This document shows positions 31,001 through 40,590 of a stretch of 64,000 nt of DNA, piece by piece; positions within the stretch are counted from its first letter, which is position 1, and each line of letters begins with the position of its first letter. The stretch lies in the NCBI GenBank assembly GCA_965153355.1, contig OZ231127.1, positions 85,312,001 to 85,376,000 on the forward strand. Reading direction: 5' to 3'. A program made the position numbers and the translations under genes. The notes under the pieces are model-generated. The model was given only the letters and a program-made list of their open reading frames with translations, had not been told where the DNA came from and did no database searches. Source of the stretch: Flaccisagitta enflata. Taxonomy: Eukaryota; Chaetognatha; Sagittoidea; Aphragmophora.

Positions 31001-33008
31001 GGGTGGTGGCGGGCACACTTTAGAGAAGCCCCAAGGTCAAATTTGTGTGTTGGACCATCTATATACATGATTTCGAGTCAGATTCCTTGGATAGAGAGCA
31101 TCGCCATGAAAAAGCGTTTTATTATAGTGGGCTAATTTTCAGCTTAGCAATTATTTTCATTCTATCTAAAATGATTTGACATTAGAATGACGAAAAGATA
31201 AGTTTACGATGTACAAATTAACTTTTTTTTCAGGCAATTACAGAGGCGACAGCTACCAGAATAGTTTGGGCGACATCGTCAGTGCGACTTCTGGTTATTG
31301 GATCACATTGTGAGTGAGATACTTAATTTTGTTGAATTCACTTGCGTGCATATGTACTGTAATTCACGGGACACTGGCGCAGAAGTGTCCAAAAAAAACA
31401 AGGCCAAATAGGCCAATGAGTGCGCCGTGTAAATTGTCAAACGTTTTCATCACCGACCACCCAACCGACCAACAGACGGACACAACCATTTATGACGGAA
31501 AGCAATTGATGGCAACACAAAGTGTTTCACCCTATTTTTTAAACTATAGTTGAATAATAGTAATGCTAAAAATACTTTCATAAACCAAATTATCTCCAGA
31601 AATATTCTGTGTGTATGTCTTTGTTATATGCTGACCTCAGAAGAACCTTGAAATTGGCAATTCACATAAGAAAAGCAAAGAAAATAAGGGTTCTTATTGA
31701 AATTTTGCTTACATTTTTTTTCTTTTTACTGCTGTTAAAATTATAAGACTCTCAAATGCAGAGAAATTTGGCATTTTCAAAAACATAGCCTCCTCTATAA
31801 TCAATTTTGGAAGGGGGCTATGTTCTTCATTTTTGTGTTTTTTTTTGTTTTCTATGCAAAGTTATAATTTTAACAAGCCTCCTATCAGTGAAAAAAAAAT
31901 GAAATTTGAATATTTTCTAGTGAATACATTTAGTTATTGATAGCTCTACTTGCTGTTTTCTCCTTTTTGAATGCAAATTTTGTAATAGAATATTTATTTA
32001 GATATACTCTAATGATTTTTTTCATATTATTCTTTGTTTTTATTCTCATAAAATTTTCTATTCTAACCCCTGTTGACACACTAAATCTTGCCGTCGGATG
32101 CTCGCCGTCTTATAGAGAGGTGCGTTGCGTCACATCATGTGGCTTTTCCAAAAGTTTTTATGCCCACAGGTATTTCGATTCGATTGGGTCACCGTGGCTA
32201 TCTGGAGCTCTGTTTCTGACTCTCGAGCTGATAAATCTTTATTATATCCGTGATGGATTCGTTCTCACGGTCGTTCAACTCGTCTTTGACGTTGATGTTA
32301 TTAAAGTCTGGCAAAAAGAGTTGGTTGACCGTCTGGAAGCGGAAAAACGTCAAAAGGTAAGGGCGTGATTGTAGTGACCACCAAAAACGCGTTTATACTC
32401 GTCAAACGCGTTTATAGTGTGAACACATATTCAGGAATTTTAACCGTCGAGGGAGTGAGTGAATCTATCATGTTTGGGGTAAACAAATGTCACCTTTGTA
32501 GCTAAAGTAAAGAAAGGTGAATACCGACGCCGGGTGGGATCAAAGAACCTTAAAAATGAAGATTCTAGAACTTCTAGATCATTACAGTTTTCCATCCATC
32601 CATCTATCCATCCGATCCATCCATCCATCCATCCATCCATCCATCCATCCATCCATCCATCCATCCATCCATCCAGCCATCCATCCATCCAGCCATCCAT
32701 CCATCCATCCATCCATCCATCCATCCATCCATCCATCCATCCATCCATCCATCCATCCATCCATCCATCCATCCATCCATCCATCCATCCATGGAACAAT
32801 CGATTCATCCATGCATGCGCCCCTCCGCCGTACCATTTTTCGATTAATCAGCATCTTGTACAATCAACACTTGCCAAACATTTTCATTGATTAGTAAACT
32901 ACTTTTATGAGAGTGATTTTGATTTTTTCTTTAAATTCTATTTCATCATTGAAGTCCTTATCTTTTCTCTCTCTCTCTCTCTCTCTCTCTGCTTTTCAGA
33001 AGGACTAG
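27895..33008 (+). CDS. Five-exon gene for a DUF2585/UPF0314-like membrane protein (197 aa predicted)
   Basis: Exons are 27895-28026, 29301-29490, 31234-31309, 32170-32356 and 33000-33008. Intron phases agree (0, 1, 2, 0), all borders are GT..AG, and the joined frame has no stop until TAG at 33006-33008. The start ATG has a strong context (gcgATGG) and an in-frame stop lies seven codons upstream. The product has four hydrophobic stretches (about residues 31-44, 67-86, 120-134 and 140-160) and no obvious signal peptide. Motifs in order are [38 protein letters not shown] and [13 protein letters not shown]. These follow the order and spacing of the DUF2585/UPF0314 family, integral membrane proteins of unknown function known to me from bacteria. 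The N-terminal membrane segment usual in bacterial members is absent, or lies on an undetected exon. A 25-residue loop at residues 45-69 is extra. AATAAA at 33043-33048 fits the 3' end. The gene model is well supported; the function is unknown. Confidence 0.8.
28027..28540 (+). repeat. Tandem array of decayed exon A copies, about 5-6 units of 90-110 bp
   Basis: Each unit repeats CAAGATGCAG-TATGCATCC, TTTTGATCCTTACAGTCTCAC, CATATTCTT and TTGTATTC, often followed by a donor-like GTGAGTACCTGATCACTATG. The first unit after exon A still encodes [15 protein letters not shown] and keeps GTGAGT. Later ones carry frameshifts, T-run insertions or lost donors. These are duplicated exon/donor pieces in the first intron. 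Confidence 0.85.
28655..28900. mobile_element. Short foldback element in the first intron
   Basis: Two arms (about 28655-28765 and 28783-28900) are inverted copies sharing GACGTTTA, TTATGGAGA, CAGTGCAA, TTTTGCCT and TTCGAAAACC. The loop is under 20 bp. No target duplication was found. Confidence 0.6.
29301..29490 (+). CDS. Exon B of the DUF2585-like gene
   Basis: The acceptor is a pyrimidine-rich tract ending TGTCCAG at 29300 and the donor is TTCAA|GTAAGC at 29491. The exon is 190 nt, entering in phase 0 and leaving in phase 1. It encodes the second membrane segment ([20 protein letters not shown]) and the signature [15 protein letters not shown]. The inverted copy at 579-765 is nearly identical, and its single 3-nt length difference keeps the frame. 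Confidence 0.82.
29523..29721 (+). mobile_element. Family A element
   Basis: Starts TTTAGTCGCGGACACGCGACT (hairpin), then a GTCC/GTCGG tract, GTTACATTTTTGAATTC, CTCCTGCCCAACCGTCCGCGAC and the end CCGGCCTTGTT. Same insertion as 411-550. Confidence 0.85.
29891..30234 (+). mobile_element. E-family TIR element (344 bp) in intron B-C
   Basis: Ends CGTATTTCTTG..AATTAGCGCCCC and GGGGCGATAAATGCAAG..AAATACGG, in inverted arrangement. The matching site in the left duplication arm (near 238-250) is empty. TA precedes the left end. No coding frame. Confidence 0.75.
30475..30795. other. Intron B-C sequence, AT-rich
   Basis: A good acceptor-like TTTGCAG ends at 30477, but a cassette exon there would soon hit a stop and break the B-C motif spacing. 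Confidence 0.5.
30796..31134. mobile_element. hAT-like TIR element (339 bp) in intron B-C
   Basis: Ends are TAGCCCACTA and TAGTGGGCTA. An exact 8-bp duplication ATTTTCAG lies at 30788-30795 and 31135-31142. The arms are long imperfect inverted repeats (GTGTGCCCGCCAC / GTGGCGGGCACAC). No coding capacity. The 8-bp duplication suggests hAT-type transposition. Confidence 0.85.
31234..31309 (+). CDS. Exon C of the DUF2585-like gene
   Basis: The acceptor is an eight-T tract followed by CAG (31231-31233); the donor is ACATT|GTGAGT. The exon is 76 nt, entering in phase 1 and leaving in phase 2. It encodes [20 protein letters not shown], matching the family's YxGDSxxNSxxD motif. It joins directly to exon B with the same residue spacing as in bacterial members. 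Confidence 0.82.
31398..31490 (-). mobile_element. Family A element, truncated, in intron C-D
   Basis: ACAAGGCCAAATAGGCCAAT, then GACCACCCAACCGACCAACAGACGG. The hairpin end is missing. Confidence 0.65.
32170..32356 (+). CDS. Exon D of the DUF2585-like gene
   Basis: The acceptor is TTTATGCCCACAG (ends 32169); the donor is CAAAAG|GTAAGG at 32357. The exon is 187 nt, entering in phase 2 and leaving in phase 0. It encodes the last membrane segment ([20 protein letters not shown]), the IRD motif and a charged tail ending EKRQK. An upstream frame from about 31937 reads through the acceptor but is intronic. Confidence 0.8.
32590..32792 (+). repeat. (CCAT)n microsatellite in intron D-E
   Basis: About 50 CCAT units with rare CAGC changes; Met-Asp-Gly-Trp or His-Pro-Ser-Ile frames are artefacts. 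Confidence 0.97.
32965..32990 (+). repeat. (CT)n tract forming the exon E polypyrimidine tract
   Basis: About 13 CT units, nine bases before the acceptor AG at 32998-32999. Confidence 0.9.
33000..33008 (+). CDS. Exon E (terminal) of the DUF2585-like gene
   Basis: The acceptor is (CT)n followed by GCTTTTCAG, ending at 32999; a CT microsatellite serves as the polypyrimidine tract. Coding content is AAG GAC TAG, so the protein ends in Lys-Asp. If the intron were retained instead, translation would stop at TGA 32366-32368 after three more residues. Confidence 0.65.
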   Translation, partial: KD

Positions 33009-33042
33009 TACTTCGCAAGTCAACCAACATGATTGCAAGGGA

Positions 33043-33048
33043 AATAAA
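33043..33048 (+). promoter_or_regulatory. Poly(A) signal AATAAA of the DUF2585-like gene
   Basis: AATAAA lies 35 nt after the stop codon, in a plausible position to end a short 3' UTR. Seen directly; use is inferred. Confidence 0.5.
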
Positions 33049-33509
33049 AGATGTACTTTTCCGCACCGTTCGTAGACATGAAGAAACCATTGATATACTG
33101 CAAAAACCCGCGGGAACAGATGTCAACAAAATTTCAAATTACGAAAGTCAGTTTTATAAATATTCGCATCATGAAAACAAAAACGTAATGTCATGATGAT
33201 TAGAGATATAAAGATATAAAGATATTAGATATAAAGATTTTATATTCATAATCATTGAGTTTCTGTTACTCTTGGATCTGCTATAGCGGGATGCAGCTGT
33301 GTTAACATTTACATTAAATATTGCGAATGCATCTCTGATTTATGTTCATCTTTCGTAGCTGTCATATATTTTTTCCTTAGTTTTCCTCTCACAGTTTATC
33401 GTCACCGTTCACAGTTCAAGAACGAATTTTATAGCGTCCATAATTTGAAAATGAATCGTGTCGTTTTCCTCATAGATTTCAGATGAAGTTATGATTGTGC
33501 TAGTAGTAT
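33049..33509. other. Sequence downstream of the DUF2585-like gene, no gene
   Basis: AT-rich; a GATATAAA repeat near 33203-33232 is the only structure noted. Confidence 0.5.
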
Positions 33510-34086
33510 TAACACCTCTCACATAATTAAATTGATAGATAAAATGCAGTCAGTGGGCTGAAATTTGACACAGAGGTACCTAAAATGTAGTATTTTGGCA
33601 AACCAGGCAAAAATTGTGCACCCGGGAAAGTACGTGGCCCTCGGGAAGTATTATGCCAAAAATCCAGTGAAAGATTTCGACAGATTTTGACGAGGAAATT
33701 TTTGATGATGAGACAACATAAACCTTCTTAAGATTTACCATGGAAAAGGCAAGAAAACATCAATTCTCAGGTTCTTGTATCATTAACAGACAAAAATGAG
33801 TCGACAGTACCAAGATACAGTCAGTGACATCTGCAAAAAATCCCTTGTCAAACAGAATGGTTTTAGCAACAAATTTGAAGCTTTACTAAACCTAAAATTT
33901 GAATGATATCACTTGATGAAGCTATATACAGCTTTTGGATGACATGATTTAAAGTTTTTTTGTAGAACCCTCTTGAGAATGACATGTTTTGAAATTATCA
34001 TTAACCTGGACACCTGTTATGGACTTTAAAAAAGCAAATGTGGACAAGTTCTGATCCCAGTTCGCCAAATTTTGTGAGAGGTGTTA
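33510..34086. mobile_element. TIR element (577 bp)
   Basis: Ends TAACACCTCTCACATAATT and AAATTTTGTGAGAGGTGTTA are inverted copies. No clear target duplication, no coding frame. Confidence 0.6.
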
Positions 34087-34350
34087 GTTGTGGTGCTGGG
34101 TTTGGTGCGAAAACTGCAAAGGTTTTACGGTTGCAGTTTGGCAATAAACTGGCGAGGTTGAAATTTTGAAATTAAGACAAAAGTATTTTAGGGAGTTGAA
34201 ACTTAATCGCTTTAACCAAACATTCTTTGATTGTTAACGTATTTACACTTCATTACTAACGATCGCGCTCTTTCTCCGAATAAATCAAAACCTTCTTAAT
34301 TCGCCATCCTAAAGTCAGAAAGGACATGACCAACGATAATTTCAAAAAAG

Positions 34351-34352
<2 letters not shown>

Positions 34353-34406
<54 letters not shown>
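34353..34406 (+). repeat. (CT)n microsatellite
   Basis: Direct reading. Confidence 0.96.
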
Positions 34407-34408
<2 letters not shown>

Positions 34409-34410
<2 letters not shown>

Positions 34411-34559
34411 ACAATAGGAGGTTGCGTGCGGTTGAGCAGGGGCATTGACGCACAGATTTCACTTTTGGCCGTTTTCGCATCATTCCAACACATAGCGTTA
34501 CAGACCAATGGACGGATGGACACTCCTTCTTAAAATACTGCTTAGCAAGCGACTGAAAA
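34409..34559 (-). mobile_element. Family A element, diverged
   Basis: GGTTGCGTGCGGTTGAGCAGG, GACCAATGGACGGATGGAC and GCAAGCGACTGAAAAA; the ACAAGGCC end is replaced by the CT array border. Confidence 0.7.
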
Positions 34560-35055
34560 AGAATATCAGCAAAAGAAAAAAAAGCAAAATGGAATAACAA
34601 TCATAATAGTAAAAGAAAATCTTGTTGATGTGATATTTTTTTCGAGTGGATTTCTTACGCAGCTTTTTTTTTCTGGTTGTCTGCGGGTGACCCTTTGAAA
34701 TGACCCTTTGTCCGGCCTCCAACGTGACCTCGCAGACTCGAAAGGTTTCGTTGCAAATGCGCAATGATCCAATAGGTTTGGCCCGACGAAGCCACCAACC
34801 GACCAACCAACGGATTTATTTCGCCCAGACAATAATCGCGCACTATTCCCTAAATTCGCACTTGGCTATTTAACATATCATACGGTATGATTTTTTTCGT
34901 TTGAAATATTCTATGACGACATATTTAAAAAGGTAATAGAGATAATTGAATTCTGAAAAAAGTTCCTGAAAGATAATGTTGATGCATTTTGTGATGTGTA
35001 ACTCCCAGGAATTTTTTACAAAAATTTGGTCCTCGGAAAGAGTACAGAACTAGAA
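34560..35055. other. No gene recognised
   Basis: Mostly AT-rich; open frames at 34498-34843 (-) share no known motif and include low-complexity ends. Confidence 0.45.
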
Positions 35056-35063
35056 GTCATCAT

Positions 35064-35401
35064 TAGGGGTGGGGGAAATGCACCTTAGTCAACAGATCAA
35101 GTTGCAGGTGAAGGAAATGTCATAATATGATAAGAATAGATAGTATGCCAAGTTTCAGGGCCTTTGGAACAGTTTCAGCCTAGCCCTCCACCCCCCTGAT
35201 TTCCCATAGAAAATATATAGGAATGATTTTGGCCACAAAAGTTTCTTATCTTTTATAATGGGGCAGGAGGGGGGTGGAGGGCTAGGCTAAAACTGTTCCA
35301 AAGGCCCTGAAACTTGGCATACTATCTATTCTTATCATATTATGACATTTCCTTTACCTGCAACTTGATCTGTTGACTAAAGTGCATTTCCCCCACCCCT
35401 A
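35064..35401. mobile_element. hAT-like hairpin element (338 bp), near-perfect palindrome
   Basis: Arms 35064-35205 and about 35262-35401 are almost exact inverted copies starting TAGGGGTGGGGGAAATGCAC. Exact 8-bp duplication GTCATCAT is at 35056-35063 and 35402-35409. The loop is about 50 bp. No coding capacity. Confidence 0.92.
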
Positions 35402-35409
35402 GTCATCAT

Positions 35410-35990
35410 ATTCAGATTGTTTCTTTGCAAAAAATTGTCATTTGAACTGTTTTCCTTTAAATTGCTCTCATTTCTAAACGAATTGAGCTACAGATACCAG
35501 ATTGGTCTCAAATGAAAGGTATTTTGAAGTAGTTTTTGGGAAAGCTTGAGTTGAAATGCTTTTTTGATATTTCAGATCGATTTTTGGACTGTGAACCAAC
35601 TTTTCATTAAAATTTTTGTTAAGAAAGCAATTGTTTTCAAATTCCTTGTGTTGTATCATTAAAGAAAAATTTCCCTCTTTGTATTTCCTAAAACTATGGT
35701 AAATTAGGTTGAATTTGAGACCAATCTGGCACCTTTACCTCAATCCATTTAGAAATAAGAGCAACTTGAAGAAAAACTGTTCAGCCAAGAACTTAAAATC
35801 ATTGTGTTCTTTACTGATTTTGATCAATATTTCCTCATTTGTCAAAAGGTATAGATTTTTGTAAAAAAGTCCTAAGAGTTGCACATCATAAAATGTATCA
35901 TAATTAGCTTTTACGAACTTTTTATAGAATTGAATAATCTTTATTACTCTTTGCGTAATGTCGTCATAGATTATTTCAAACGTGAAAAAT
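35410..35990. repeat. Imperfect inverted repeat with the TTTCTAAACG module
   Basis: CTCTCATTTCTAAACGAATT, CAGATACCAGATTGGTCTCAAAT (35465-35518) is mirrored by GAGACCAATCTGGCACC and CATTTAGAAATAAGAG (35715-35765). No gene. Confidence 0.6.
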
Positions 35991-36046
35991 CATACTGTAG
36001 AATCTATTGCCAATACAATACGTGCCCACTATCCACCAAAATTTAA

Positions 36047-36233
36047 ACAAGGCCGGATACACGGCCATCAGTTGCGGACGGGTGGGCAGGGGCGGAAATG
36101 TGCGTTTTCCCACTTTTCGACTCGATGGTTACGGACGGACGGACCGACGGACGGACGGACCGACGGATGGACCGACGGACGGACCGACGGACGGACAAAG
36201 CCTCTTATAGAGTTGCGTGTCCGCAACTAAAAA
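36047..36233 (-). mobile_element. Family A element (GTTGCG hairpin subfamily)
   Basis: ACAAGGCCGGATACACGGCC, TTGCGGACGGGTGGGCAGGG, a long GACGGACC tract and GAGTTGCGTGTCCGCAACTAAAAA. Near-identical to 12735 and 7563. Confidence 0.93.
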
Positions 36234-36352
36234 CTGTGGCCAACTAATTCGTCATTATATCTATCGTTGAGACCTTGTCCATCATCTACGACAAAGACGT
36301 TGATAATGCCAGTGGCAAACAATGACTTACTCATCAGCTAGACGATATCCGC

Positions 36353-36647
36353 CTAGGGGTGTATATAATTGAGCGGCTTTTGATTTTATTTCCCCCCTGC
36401 CTTTGATTTCGCATTACAAAATCTATGATTCTCTTCCCCACAAAGCAATAAAACAGTACGTTATAGGTTTGAATAGTGTTAATTTGTATTGTAGTAATCA
36501 AATTTTAGCTTTCGGTACTACCAAAAGTGTTAAATCTCAAAAAAAAAATTCTTTTTTTTCAAGCTTGTGATTTTCTTCGCTAACTCCAAACCCTTTGAGT
36601 CTTTTCCCCCACGGGGGGGGGGGAATACTCAACTTCATACACGCCTG
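36353..36647. mobile_element. F-family TIR element
   Basis: CTAGGGGTGTATATAATTGAG and ACTCAACTTCATACACGCCTG ends; GCAATAAAACAGTA and GGTACTACCAAAAG inside. Confidence 0.75.
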
Positions 36648-36729
36648 TTAATCTGCCAAAATATGGGATTGGGAAGGTTTACAGTTGTAATTATGGAATA
36701 AAGATGATGATACAGAAGTAGTTTTGCTG

Positions 36730-38160
36730 AGAACACATTTTCTTACCCAATTTCTGCAATGGTAAGGAGGAATTTTTCCTTATTGGAGTGTTTTTGGTAG
36801 TTTTACACAGATTGATGTTTTGAATAGAAATGGGTTACTGGTATCTGTAGAAATGGATAGATACGTTAAGAATGACAGAGTGCCGGAATTGGCTGAAATT
36901 GGCTTTCCCCCCACCATCATCAGTTTCCTTTGCTTAAATGCTATTAAATGAGCCGTCACGCAATTTTCAAATCGATCGGGAACCATCGTTAGGATGACCA
37001 TGAAGTTTCCATTGATATCTATGGCGGAGGCAAAATTTGCAAAAGATATTGATTCCAATGATAATTCAATACAAACTTCAACCACTCCCTAACGATGGTT
37101 CCCGATTGAATTGAAGGTTGCGCAACGGCTCGTTTGAAAGGGTTTTTGCAAAAGAAAACGGTGAGGCACTGTGCCGTATCTCTACGAAAAGTGAACACAG
37201 GGCCAACTTTGGGGGGTCAAAAATTGATTTTGAGAAATGGGCATCAACACTGGTCTAGAAGGCGAGGAAAAACATAAACTAAGACCAAACCAACTTTTTT
37301 AGACCTATTTTAGAGCTACAGCGGGGTCACGAGCTTCTCGAAGTAAAAAATCGATGACATTTTTGTGTCAAAAACTGTCTCCTTTTTGCAATGACATGCG
37401 GGTGAAAAAACAGTCATTTCGGCTCCAAAAATTGGATTTTTGACATGCGGATTTTTTTGCTGGTTAGGTATTGAGCACCTCTACTGACATCAGGAAAAAA
37501 AATTTGACCTGGGTTTAAAATTTTGGGGGGAAAATCAAAGTATCTTAATTTTTGATTTTTTTTTATGAAAAATGAGCAAAAAGTAGTTCTGAAAGTCATA
37601 TAGCCCCAGAAAGTCCCAGCATTTTTTTTCCAGAATTTGGTAGCCCTAAGAGTGTACAATTAGGGACCAGTGTCAATTTTTGAGGAACCTGGTGGAACTT
37701 CAGCCATTTTTGACCATATTTGGCAAAATGTAAAAAATGTCATTTTTCGATAAAAAACAGATCAATTTTTCTCTTAACAAAATTAAGTGAGGATGTCAAT
37801 TTTTAGCAGGAGACTATGTCTTTACATTATGTTTGATGTTTTGGATCCAAATTTTGCAGTCAATTTGCAGACCGGCCCAACTACCCTACCAACAAGAATT
37901 TTGAAAAATGGGTATAAACTGGTCAAAAATTCTCAAATTAAGCTGAAAAGTTGCATACAGGTTGATTTTGACCTTTGAAATCATTTGCTATTGTTTAGAT
38001 GTGAGTGAAACGTGTGCAAAGTGCCTAGAAGTGGCCTAATTTTTTATGAAAAATGGGCAAAATTGGTCAAAATTTGAAAATCTGAAATTTCAGGGTTCAG
38101 ACCCCATCAAAGAGATTCAATTACATCAAAAACAATTGATTTGCACATTTGTCGAGATTT
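36730..38160. repeat. Repeat-rich AT sequence related to 40725-40870; no gene
   Basis: On the - strand, GATGGTGGGGGGAAAGCCAATTTC (36890-36915) matches GAGGGTGGGGGGAAAGCCAG at 40732 on the + strand. Both read VGGKP(I/V)S with a following GTL, suggesting a shared old repeat. ACGATGGTTCCCGAT and its inverse ATCGGGAACCATCGT (36978/37092) form a local inverted repeat. The 101-codon - frame (36780-37085) has no recognised motif. Confidence 0.5.
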
Positions 38161-38855
38161 GAAGTCAATTTCTGGCCATTTTGAGCCATTTTTGGCCATT
38201 TTTGGCCAAAAATGGCTCAAATCAGCATTTTCTTCAAACTGATCGTTGTTATTTGGAATTTTTTTGCCAATATAACTCATTCCACTTAGAACTAGGAAAA
38301 ACATACTCATTAGGACCTTTGAAGACTTACACCGGGGCCAAAACAAGCCAAAAACAGGCCAAAAATGGCCTTAAATTGCAAAAAATTGCATTTTCTTCAA
38401 ATTGATCGTTGTTATTTGGAATTTTTTTGACAATCTCACTCAAACCACTCAGAACTAGGAAAAATATACTCATTTGAACCATTAAACACTTATCTCCGGG
38501 CCATAACAGGCCAAAAACAGGCCAAAAACGGCCAAAAATGGCCAAAATCAGCACTTTCTCCAAGCTGATCGTTGTTATTCGGATTATTTTTGCCAGTCTT
38601 ACTCATTCTACACAGAATTAAGAAAAATATACTCATTTGGACCCTTCAACCTATATACCAGGGCCATAGCAGGCCAAAATCAGGCCAAAAATGGCCTAAA
38701 ATGGCGAAAATTGGCATTTTCTTCACTCTGATCGTTGTTATTTGGAATCTTTTTGCCAATCTCACTCAAACCACTCAGAACTAGGAAGAATATACTCATT
38801 TGGACCATTAAACACTCATACCAGGGCCATAACAGGCCAAAAACAGGTGGGTCGA
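38160..38855 (+). repeat. Tandem repeat of about 165 bp, four units
   Basis: GCATTTTCTTCAAACTGATC, GTTGTTATTTGGAATTTTTT, GAACTAGGAAAAA.ATACTCAT, ACCAGGGCCATAACAGGCC recurs at about 38222, 38390, 38555 and 38718, spaced by GGCCAAAAATGGCC palindromes. Confidence 0.92.
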
Positions 38856-38860
38856 ATCAA

Positions 38861-39075
38861 ACAAGGCCGGATACACGGCTACCCCAGTTGCGTGCGGGTG
38901 GGCAGGGGCCGTATTTGATGTCACTTGATGATTTGGCCAGGAGCAGTGAGGTCAAAGACCGCAAAAACCCAAAAAAAGTAAAGTGTGATGGACGGTTGGA
39001 CAGACCGACGGATGGACGGACCAACGGACGGACCGACAAAGCGGGGTGTAGAGTCACGTAGCACATGACTAAAAA
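38861..39075 (-). mobile_element. Family A element
   Basis: ACAAGGCCGGATACACGGCT, TTGCGTGCGGGTGGGCAGGG, GATGATTTGGCCAGGAGCAG, GACGGACC tract and GTCACGTAGCACATGACTAAAAA. Confidence 0.92.
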
Positions 39076-39197
39076 TTTTCAACCTTGTTCATTTTATTGT
39101 TTGAATTATACTTAATCAATCACTTCTATACAATATTTGGGATTTAGAATGACATTTGCAGCCTTATGCAAAGAAGAAAAAAACGGCCAAAAATGTC

Positions 39198-39255
39198 TTT
39201 TTTAGTCGCGTGCATGCGACTCTACATCTGCTCCGTCGGATGGTCCATCCGTTGT
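39198..39255 (+). mobile_element. Family A element, 5' end only
   Basis: TTTTTAGTCGCGTGCATGCGACT hairpin followed by GTCGGATGGTCC, then cut by B element 39263. Confidence 0.8.
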
Positions 39256-39262
39256 TCCGTTT

Positions 39263-39703
39263 GAGAGAAAGCAGGGCAGCGGCCCCAAAGAGGAGGAAGT
39301 CCTGTAGAACACAAGGGGACTTTCGTTCATCCATCCGTCCATCCGTCCGTCCATCCCTCCATTCCCCCCAGGCTCTCTTAGGCCTGAAATCTGCCCTCTC
39401 AGAGCTGAAATCTGCCCTCTCAGGCCTTGAATCTGTGAGAGCAGAGCTTGAGAGGACAAATTTCAGGCCTGAGAGGGCAGATTTCAGAAGAGAGGGCAGA
39501 TCCAAGGCCTGAGAGGGCAGATCTCAGGCTGGAGAGGGCAGATTTCAGGTCTGAGAGGGTAGATTTCAGGCCTGAGAGGGCAGATTTCAGGCTTGAGAGG
39601 GCCTGGGGGGGACGGACGAACTGACGGACAAATGAATGGACGAACGAAAGTCCCCCTGTGTTCTACAGGACTTTGTCCCCTTCGGGGCCGCTGCCCAAAA
39701 ACC
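39263..39703. mobile_element. B-family foldback element, both ends present
   Basis: Left end GCAGGGCAGCGGCCCCAAAG, TCCTGTAGAACACAAGGGG, ACTTTCGTTCATCC; right end GGACGAACGAAAGTCCCCC, TGTTCTACAGGACTTTGTCC, GGGGCCGCTGCC. The inner part is a 20-bp repeat (AAATCTGCCCTCTCAGGCCT) that switches orientation near 39440. The ORFs on both strands are made by it. Confidence 0.92.
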
Positions 39704-39729
39704 AATAAATTATCAAATGTGCCATATTG

Positions 39730-40590
39730 ACAAAATTTTATGGCAAAAAAATGATTCTGAATGATGACGGATTGACTTGAATTTGTGCATGATGGTGTCT
39801 CAGTGCCAGATTATCCTTGTTTGACCATTTTCTGACAGAAGCAGCGGTTTGGTAGTCAAAAAACAGTCATAAATGCCAATATAAAAGCTTTTTACGGCAT
39901 TTTACGAACATTTACGGCAATGAAATGAGACTCAAACCCAACTCAATGTTTTGAAACTCTGTAGTATGTGTGTCCCGGGTCCAAATACACATCTTCTGGC
40001 AATTTTTGAGTAATAGCCCATCTACATCAGGAAGAAAAACCCCAAAAAATGGTCAAAAATGCCATTTTGACGGCAGTTTACGGCATAGAAATATGCTGAA
40101 TGACGGCGGATTGACATGAATTTGTGCATGATGGTGTCTCAGTGCCAGATTTTCATTGTTTGACCATTTTCTGACAGAAGCAGCAGTTTGGTAGTCACAA
40201 ATCAGTCAAAAATGCCAATATAAAAGCTTTTTACGGCATTTTACGAACATTTACGGCAATGAAATGAGACTCGAATTTAACTCAATGTTTTGAAACTCTG
40301 TAGTGTGTGTGTCCCGGGTCTAAGTACACATTTTCTGGCAGTTTTTGAATAATTGTCTATCTACAACAGCAAGAAAACCCCTTAAAATGGTAAAAAATGC
40401 CATTTTGACGGCAGTTTACGGCATAAAAATATGCTGAATGATGACGGGTTGGCCTGCAAATATGCTTGAATGTGTCATAGTGCCAGAACGTCATTATTTG
40501 ACTAAAATATGACAAAAGCAACGGTTTTAGACCAAAAAAACTGGCAAAAATGCCATTTTTACGGTATTTTACGGCATTTTACGGAATTAC
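39730..40590 (+). repeat. Tandem repeat of about 345 bp, two and a half units
   Basis: GAATTTGTGCATGATGGTGT, CTCAGTGCCAGATT, GCTTTTTACGGCATTTTACG, TTTTGAAACTCTGTAGT and TGTGTGTCCCGGGTC recur at about 39780, 40127 and (in part) 40465. Confidence 0.93.

Noticed and set aside
31937-32169. N-terminal part of the 143-codon frame around exon D
   Set aside because: It lies upstream of the acceptor at 32169, is AT-rich with poor composition and has no family similarity; only the part from 32170 matches.
32440-32894. MDGWMDGW / HPSIHPSI repeat proteins
   Set aside because: Translations of (CCAT)n inside intron D-E of the DUF2585-like gene.
36780-37085. 101-codon - strand frame
   Set aside because: Shares a repeat with 40732 on the other strand and has no family motif or splice context.
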